A stretch of DNA of 64,000 bases from Blasia pusilla (Eukaryota > Marchantiophyta > Marchantiopsida > Blasiales): the NCBI GenBank assembly GCA_050084515.1, contig CM114273.1, positions 42,036,001-42,100,000 of the forward strand. Direction: 5' to 3'. Made by a program: the position numbers and the translations under genes. The notes under the pieces were generated by a model. The model was not told the origin of the DNA and made no database searches. It worked only from the letters and a program-made list of their open reading frames with translations. This document shows positions 58,130-64,000 of this stretch, piece by piece (the first letter of the stretch is position 1; the number at the start of each line of letters is the position of its first letter).

Positions 58130-59015
58130 CCATCAAGGTTGCACACAAACAGGTCCCCTCCTCGGATTTTTTGGTTAACACGGTCGCCCGCATTGGCTCG
58201 AGACGTGAGAACGGATGTGGGCAAGGATCAAATGGGTGTGTGGGCTACGAGGGCTCGCCAGGCCCGCAGCGAATTCACGGTCTATAGTAGGCTTGCAAAG
58301 GGCAAGCTCCAAGGCTAGCAGAGGGTAGGCTCAAGGCCCGCACCGAGGCCGCAGGGTCTGCAAAGGGCAAGCTTAGAGCCCATGGGCCCATGGATTCTAG
58401 ATTCAAACATATTAGACAAAGTACAAACAAGACATGGATGCAATTGATAGATATAAAGTAAATAGTTTCAATGGATATCATATGGTGTAAGTGGATTGTG
58501 ATACGTACCTTAAGAAAAATTTGAAAATCAAGGATGAGGAATAGGAAATTAGAGTGAAAGAAGATAATTACCATAGGTGAAGAGTCAATGAGATACAAAT
58601 TTGTGTAAAGTTACTTGTACAGAGAAAAATTAAAGTGAAATCAGATTGGGATTAGAGAAGGGTATGTGGAATGAGTTCCTAGAATAGAACGAAGAAGTTG
58701 AAGCAGACGAGGACTCGTTATAGAGCAAGATCGTATATAGACAAAGTCCATGTCCGCGAACCTATCCATATCCGTAGACTTATGTCCATCTATAGGAAAG
58801 ATGTGTTCAAGCGGGCCCGATTATCGCAGCCCGCACCTGAGCCTTCCGAGCCCATAACGTAGACCCGGGCTTAGCCAGCCCGCACCTATTTTGAAGCCCA
58901 TGCGTGATTTGCAGGCTACAAAATGGGTGCGGACTGGCTAGTGGAGCCTAGATCTATGTTATAGGCTCACGGGTGGGCTCGGGCGCAAGACCTGTTAGGC
59001 ATCTCTCTCAACATG
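58130..59015. mobile_element. TIR-family (AAGGTTGCA) copy or copies
   Basis: ATCAAGGTTGCACACAAACAGG at 58,133 is a family end, followed by GC-rich GGCCCGCA phrases to about 58,390. An AT-rich middle follows, and a second GC-rich block at 58,740-59,010 has AAGTCCATGTCCGCG and AGCCCGCACC. It may be one long copy or two partial copies. Confidence 0.45.
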
Positions 59016-60142
59016 TCCATAATTTTCCGTCCCATGGATAGTGTCGCGACCCTCATAACCAAACAACACCAAATAGGCGCCAAGCAAAACATCAGAACTC
59101 AAAGGAACTCACGCTGCGAGGTTTGCGCTTTGGAGAGGCGTTTGGATAAGTCTCTTGGAAAAGTCTAACAGACGAAACGCGGAACAGAGTTGTGCATTTC
59201 ATGCGTTAGTGGTTGCGACCAGGAAACCTAGACCAAACGCGAGCCAAGACTTGAGATGAGTTGAGTCTTGGGAGGTTGGTTGCCAAAGAGGTGAGAACCA
59301 GTTTGGAACACGACTAGCGTTTGGAAGAATCTGACTGTGTTTAGGACCATAACGTGGAGCTACAAGATGCGTTCGGGACAAATAAGGGTCGCGTTGGAAA
59401 GCTGATCTTGAGACGCTTCCAACGCACCAAAGATCTTAGAAAACGCATAAGTACAGGCTGAGATATTGGCCGAAAACGATTGAGAGAGCAATCGGGTTGA
59501 GGGCCAATTGGAGAGGCCCGGGTGTCTTTCCCTAAATGTAGGGGGCCCCCGGAGATCCCTAGAAGTACTAGTAAGGGAGGGAAACGAATCCCCACTTTGG
59601 GCGCCAAACGGCATTTTAGAGGCACGGGATGGAATGGGAGTTTGGCGCGGAAGCCCGAAACCCAAACTTGATCCAAGGGAGTGGACTTTGTACGCCACAC
59701 TTTGATTCCAACCCAAGATTCACTTCGTGCGAGTCTTGGTGAGGAACTCATTGGATGTCCATCGGACAGTTGGAACCGCTATGCGCGAAACGCCGTTTCA
59801 GGTTCCTGAACCGACCAAAAATTCTATCCCAAGTCTTTCGAGATTTTCCCGTGTTGTAAACCGTGAAACTAGGAAGGTTGAGCTTGATGAGAGTCCGAGA
59901 CAAGAACTCGGAAAGTAATCCCGCTGATTGATCCAAGACCCGACTAACCGAAATGCGTGTTTGGATGCAGATCAGCGTTAAGAGCGTGACCTACTGAACG
60001 CACGCTTCCGCAACAAAAAAGATTAACGTTCAAGGAGAGTAGGCGCACGACAGATAGACTTGGCCGTTTCCGTGAAACCTTTGTAGAAAAACTGCTAAAG
60101 AAGCATAACTGATGGGATACGATTCTCATTCACATACCACCA
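59016..60142. other. LTR-like, purine-rich DNA without gene
   Basis: TGTCGCGACCCTC at about 59,041 resembles a plant LTR start, and TAAGGGTCGCGTTGGAAAGC-type phrases recall 3.4 kb. ORFs on both strands (for example minus 59,341-59,751) show no domain. Not resolved. Confidence 0.3.
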
Positions 60143-60391
60143 TGGAGAACAAAATTTTGCAATGAGAGAATAAATGGAGGTTGCTCCCCTACTCAATTAT
60201 ATAGGTTATGTACAAGAGACCATAACCCTAATCCTAACTAAAGTCTTGAGTTAGACTAACTGTGATTAACTAACTATAGTTAAGATAATCATGCTTAACT
60301 TACTAACCAAGATTAAGCTTTCCTACTTCGTGTAAGTACCAAATATAGCAGTTCGGGTGTCTGATGAGCTTGACTATTACCTAGTCTTCAA
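60143..60391 (-). repeat. Copia 3' LTR (approximate)
   Basis: The minus-strand start TGAAGACTAGGTAATAGTC lies directly after the polypurine tract GAGGGGGAGTAT (60,394-60,404). The other edge is placed near CCATGGTGG (about 60,143) by likeness to copia LTR ends and is uncertain. The 5' LTR is outside the window. Confidence 0.55.
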
Positions 60392-60404
60392 TACTCCCCC
60401 TCAA

Positions 60405-61030
60405 GCTCATATCAATATCTCTAATACCTAAATCATTTCTAAACATCTCAAACTTATCTCTAGACAATGCCTTTGTAAAGATATGAGCAACTTCTTGATC
60501 TATACCTATATACACAACATCAATTTCTCTTACAAGCACTTTCTCTATGATAAAATGTTAGTGCACCTCAACATGCTTTGTTCAAGCATGAAACATAGTG
60601 TTAGTAGCAAACTTGATGCTACTAAGATTTTCTCCATATATTACACTAGATCCTAAGTTACTAACACCAATCTCAGCAAGTAATCGATGAAGCCACAATG
60701 CCTCACATGCTGCATTGGTTGCTCCTCTGCTCAACTCTGGCCTGGTTATAGACTAAGTCAGATACATCATACTTTCAATCATACGCCAATGCATATTAGA
60801 ATCTGCAAGCAATTGTCCTTCATCCACTCTTAGCTTCACACTCTGGTCCAATGATATAGAGATTGGCTTCCAAGCCGTCATGCCATATTTTGAAAGCATG
60901 TGAAGAGCATATTATCATTGTAATAACCACATACTCTCTCCAACCTTGACAAACTCAAAGTTCTCCCAAGTCCTTCATATCAAATTATGCCTGTAACTTT
61001 AGCTTGACTTGTTGTACCAGATCCTAAGTA
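60405..61030 (-). pseudogene. Copia RNase H
   Basis: Reads ACEALWLHRLLAEIGV, then SIKFATNTMFHA-stop-TKHVEVH, FIIEKVLV and HIFTKALSRDKFEMFRNDLG, a standard copia RNase H C-terminus, ending at the polypurine tract. Several stops are present. Confidence 0.8.
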
Positions 61031-61560
61031 CTCCCAGTAATGAAGAGGTTGTCAACATACAACACAATCATAACCATATGACTTTTTCCTCTCAAGACAT
61101 ATAGCAAGGAGTCAGAATCACATACCCTGAAGCCCAATGGTCATAGGACGTATGTAATCTTGGCATACCAAACTCTTGAACCTTGCTTAAGCCCGTATAG
61201 AGCTTTCTTTAACCTCCATATGCGGAATGGAAACTCTAGATGCACATATCCAAGTGCTTGAACCATGTATACCTCCTCATATAGATCTCCATTCAAGAAG
61301 GTATTCTTGAGGTCCATGTGATGTAATCTCAACTTCTTACTTATTGCAACTGCAATAGTCACCATCTTTACAATAGGGCTAAATATCTTCTCATAATCGA
61401 TGTCATATTGTTGTGCAAAACCATTGGCTATCAATCTGGCTTTGTATCTATTCATTGTACCATCTTGATTGCGCTTCACTTTGTAAACCCATTTGCAACC
61501 AATAACTTCCTTACTGAAAGGTATATTAACCAGCTCCCAAGTCTATTGATGTCTTAATGT
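61031..61560 (-). pseudogene. Copia reverse transcriptase
   Basis: KRNQDGTMNRYKARLIANGF, YEKIFSPIVKMVTI, HHMDLKNTFLNGDLYEEVYM and YGLKQGSRVWY are copia RT blocks. The active site reads YVDNLFITG (about 61,045), with the second Asp changed to Asn (a G-to-A change), so it is inactive. Confidence 0.92.
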
Positions 61561-62400
61561 AGCAAGCTCTTCCTCCACAGCTTCAATCCATTAGACCTTC
61601 CTTGCAGCTTCTTCAAAATAACTGGGCTCTCATTCTTGAAGGATAATCATCATATATGCATGATATGTTGCAAGGAATCCTTCATTTATGAATCTATGAA
61701 CCAGATCTGTGACTCTACTTAATCTACAAAGTTGTTGTTCTGACGTGCACACCTCCGACATCTGACTCGAGCTTTGACCAGTGTCAATAGATTGAATACG
61801 TACTCTTCCCAACCATGGACTAACAGATTTAACTGAAGAATCTAGGACCTCCTCTAATCCCGCACTAGTAGATGGGGAATTTTTACGCATTGTTTGTTGG
61901 TTTATAGTTATATTCTTCCCCTCAACAGACGAGTTTAGAGGTGGAATAGGCTCAAGTTGAGCATGCCATAACTTTAACTCATCAAAGACAACATCGCGAC
62001 TAATCATAAGCTGCCTATAGGATGGAATTTAGCACTTATACCTCTTAGTTGCATCAGCTTAGCTAATGAAGATATATCTTTCATATTTGAGGTCTAATTT
62101 CTAATGTCTTTCAAAAGGAACATGAGCATAACAAATAGAGCCAAATACTTTCAGGAAGGAAAAATCATGTTGACTTCCTTTGAAAACTTCTAATAGAGTC
62201 TTATCATGAACTCTTGCTCTTGGAGTGCGGTTGATTAAGAAGACTACGCATGCTATAATCTCTGCCCAATACACCTTAGGCATGTTCTTTTCATTTAGCG
62301 TAGTATGTGCCGCCTCAACAATATATCGATTCTTCCTCTCAGCCACTCTATTTTGTATTGGAGTGTAACGACAAGTCACTTGTTGTTGGATGTCATTCTA
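61561..62400 (-). pseudogene. Copia integrase
   Basis: RYTPIQNRVAERKNRYIVEA contains the catalytic Glu (AERKNR), followed by YWAEIIACVVFLINRTP and LKVFGSICYAHVP. The region 61,630-62,007 is the variable linker to RT. It is frameshifted and interrupted upstream. Confidence 0.9.
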
Positions 62401-63240
62401 ATGTAAGTAGTCATCAAACTCTGTTGAAAGCTTATCTCCTTCTCTATCACAACGTAGTCTACTTCTCTACTAGAATTTTAAATGTTTGGAATATTGAGAA
62501 TACTTATGATTCGGCTTTTATAAAATATACCTATATATACCTAGATAATTCATCAAATAATGAAATACAGTATTGGAAACCACTAAGGCTATGTTGTGAT
62601 CTTGTCCATATATCACTATGAATCAACTCCAATATCTTGGATGCTCTTCTATCTTGCTTTTGAAATGAAAATCTAGCTTGTTTTCCAAATTGGCAAGCAA
62701 GGTATATCTCTAACCTAGTAGGACTTGCTAATTTAGGAAGTCCTATTACTAGAATAGATGATGAAAGACTCTATAATCTTTGAAGATTCATATGCCAAAT
62801 TCTCTTATGCCATGCATTTAGATCTGTGACTTGTTGACTAGTTTGATGATACATTGTTGTTTGAATCTTTGGCATAGAAACATATAATTTGAACATTCTG
62901 CCAAATCTAGTTTCTTTGGCCATCATAGTATGGTCATCCATTATTTCAATGAAAAAACCACCTCTGTTAAAATTTAGTTGATAACCATGTTCTACTATCT
63001 ATCCGATAGAATATCAAATTTCTTGCAATAGTAGGAACATGAAGAACATTTCCAAGAGCACAAAGACCATATGATATTATTGGAACTTTATTCATATACG
63101 TGATATGATGTTGAGTATCATTACTTGTGAGCACTATTGTAGGATCTTTCACCGGTTCAATACTGCTAAACCATTTAGCTTGTGAGATCATGTGATTTGA
63201 TGCACCAAATTCGATGTATCAATCTGCTTTCAAGTGTTTT
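62401..63240 (-). pseudogene. Copia protease and GAG-pre-integrase region
   Basis: FGASNHMISQAKWFSSIEP at about 63,160-63,215 is the protease start. The expected DSGAS reads EFGAS, so the catalytic Asp is lost. ALGNVLHVPTIARNLI follows. The remainder to 62,400 holds the zinc-binding part of integrase in broken frames. Confidence 0.8.
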
Positions 63241-64000
63241 TACCATTGCTCTCATATGATGAGTCATGACCAAGAGGTGCTCAGTTTGTAAATGTTGTTA
63301 TTCTTCATACTGCCATTGGTGTTGTTGCTCAAAATAATTTTGTTATTTTAAGACTCCCGTTCTCATATCTACCTTCTTCTTGAAGCAAAACTTTGCAAAG
63401 TGACTCCATAGTGATCGATTATCCCGCAATAATTGCAAGATCCAAGGACCCTCTATTGCTGACCTTGATCCCAACGGTTTCCATCATCATCAACTTAGTG
63501 ATTGTGTCTGGTATTACTTTGTAGTTAATTGAGTGAAGTTATGTTGAGTGCCTCGTCTTCCATATGCTTGATATCCACCACGACCACGGAAGCTTCTACC
63601 ATGATCTTTGTTTCTGTTTAATCCATTGCATGCAAATAGCGCACTCACTTGCATACTGGATGAGCTACCGTTGTCTACTAGGCGCATCTCCACCTTAATT
63701 AATAATGGGACTAACTCTTGAAAGGTTGGATATTTCTCTCTAAGAGAGATAAAAGTCTCAAAAGACTTGTAATCCTTTGGAAGGCCTTAAAGAGTGAAAA
63801 AAACCAGATCATCATCTTCTACTGCCACTCCAATGTTATTCAATTGATAAAAAAATATGTTTGATACTCAAAACATAGTCATTGATGTTTTACGATCCTT
63901 TCCTCACTTTGTTCAATTTTTGTTTTAGTTAAAGCTTTATGGCCTTTGTAGATATTTCGAACAGCTTTTTCAATGCATCCCAGACCTCTTTCGGAGTATT
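63241..64000 (-). pseudogene. Copia gag, 5' part outside the window
   Basis: A CNYCGIIDH zinc knuckle (about 63,425) followed after a shift by SHFAKFCFKKK, and upstream gag sequence with EVWDALKKLFEIS-like reading near the window edge. Multiple stops. Confidence 0.75.

Larger units (their letters stand above)
60143..64000 (-). mobile_element. Ty1/copia retrotransposon, 5' end beyond the window
   Basis: The order from high to low coordinate is gag, protease, integrase, RT, RNase H, then a polypurine tract and LTR. Integrase before RT defines Ty1/copia. It is broken by stops and shifts and has lost catalytic residues in protease and RT. Confidence 0.9.

Noticed and set aside
59341-59751. 136- and 118-codon minus-strand ORFs
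   Set aside because: Overlapping frames, no domain, LTR-like setting.
1-64000. CRISPR arrays, bacterial operons, tRNA genes
   Set aside because: No regularly spaced direct repeats, no prokaryotic gene order, and no cloverleaf I could confirm by eye.

Overview
The window looks like nuclear DNA of a land plant with a large, repeat-rich genome. It holds one intact cellular gene in 64 kb, an AP2/ERF transcription factor. Around it are eroded Ty3/gypsy, Ty1/copia and non-LTR retroelements, Helitron-like ends and TIR elements. The plant assignment rests on the ERF and on the repeat types. A seed-free plant (fern, lycophyte, bryophyte) is my inference, because retroelements of these types are unusual in flowering plants. 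The exact species cannot be read from the sequence.

Layout. 0-9 kb: AT-rich flank, GC-rich islands with two short in-register tandem duplications, then the intronless ERF gene on the minus strand (6128-8083). 9-19.8 kb: mostly AT-rich, with a decayed non-LTR fragment (about 12 kb), a Tourist-like MITE (16.55 kb) and a possible CACTA-like end (19.8 kb). 19.8-22.4 kb: a plus-strand, heavily mutated integrase fragment of the main Ty3 family, split by an insertion. 22.4-31.1 kb: TIR elements, Helitron-like repeats, and a nearly full-length non-LTR retrotransposon with an N-terminal zinc finger and a C-terminal restriction-like endonuclease (minus strand, 31.0 to 27.6 kb). 31.4-32.2 kb and 35.4-38.2 kb: two more fragments of the main Ty3 family. 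39-48 kb: a Helitron array, a candidate 2 kb Helitron with a GC-rich insert, and a second MITE. 48.2-57.6 kb: the most complete copy of the Ty3 family (minus strand). 58-64 kb: TIR-family repeats and a minus-strand Ty1/copia element that runs off the end.

The main result is this Ty3/gypsy family. In pol order it encodes gag with two CCHC knuckles, aspartic protease, a DNMT3-type cytosine-5 DNA methyltransferase, reverse transcriptase, RNase H, and an integrase that ends in a PHD finger. The methyltransferase lies in the same reading frame as RT, separated from it only by an in-frame TAG. It carries recognisable motifs I, IV, VI, VIII and IX-X in the conventional order. The copy at 52-53 kb has lost the segment after motif I; an independent copy at 38 kb keeps that segment and loses the rest. 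The PHD finger is present behind the integrase in three copies (22.3, 31.9 and 49.0 kb). One element therefore carries both a DNA-methylation writer and a likely histone reader. All copies are dead. Most in-frame stops are TAG or TGA where CAG or CGA is expected, which fits deamination of methylated cytosine.
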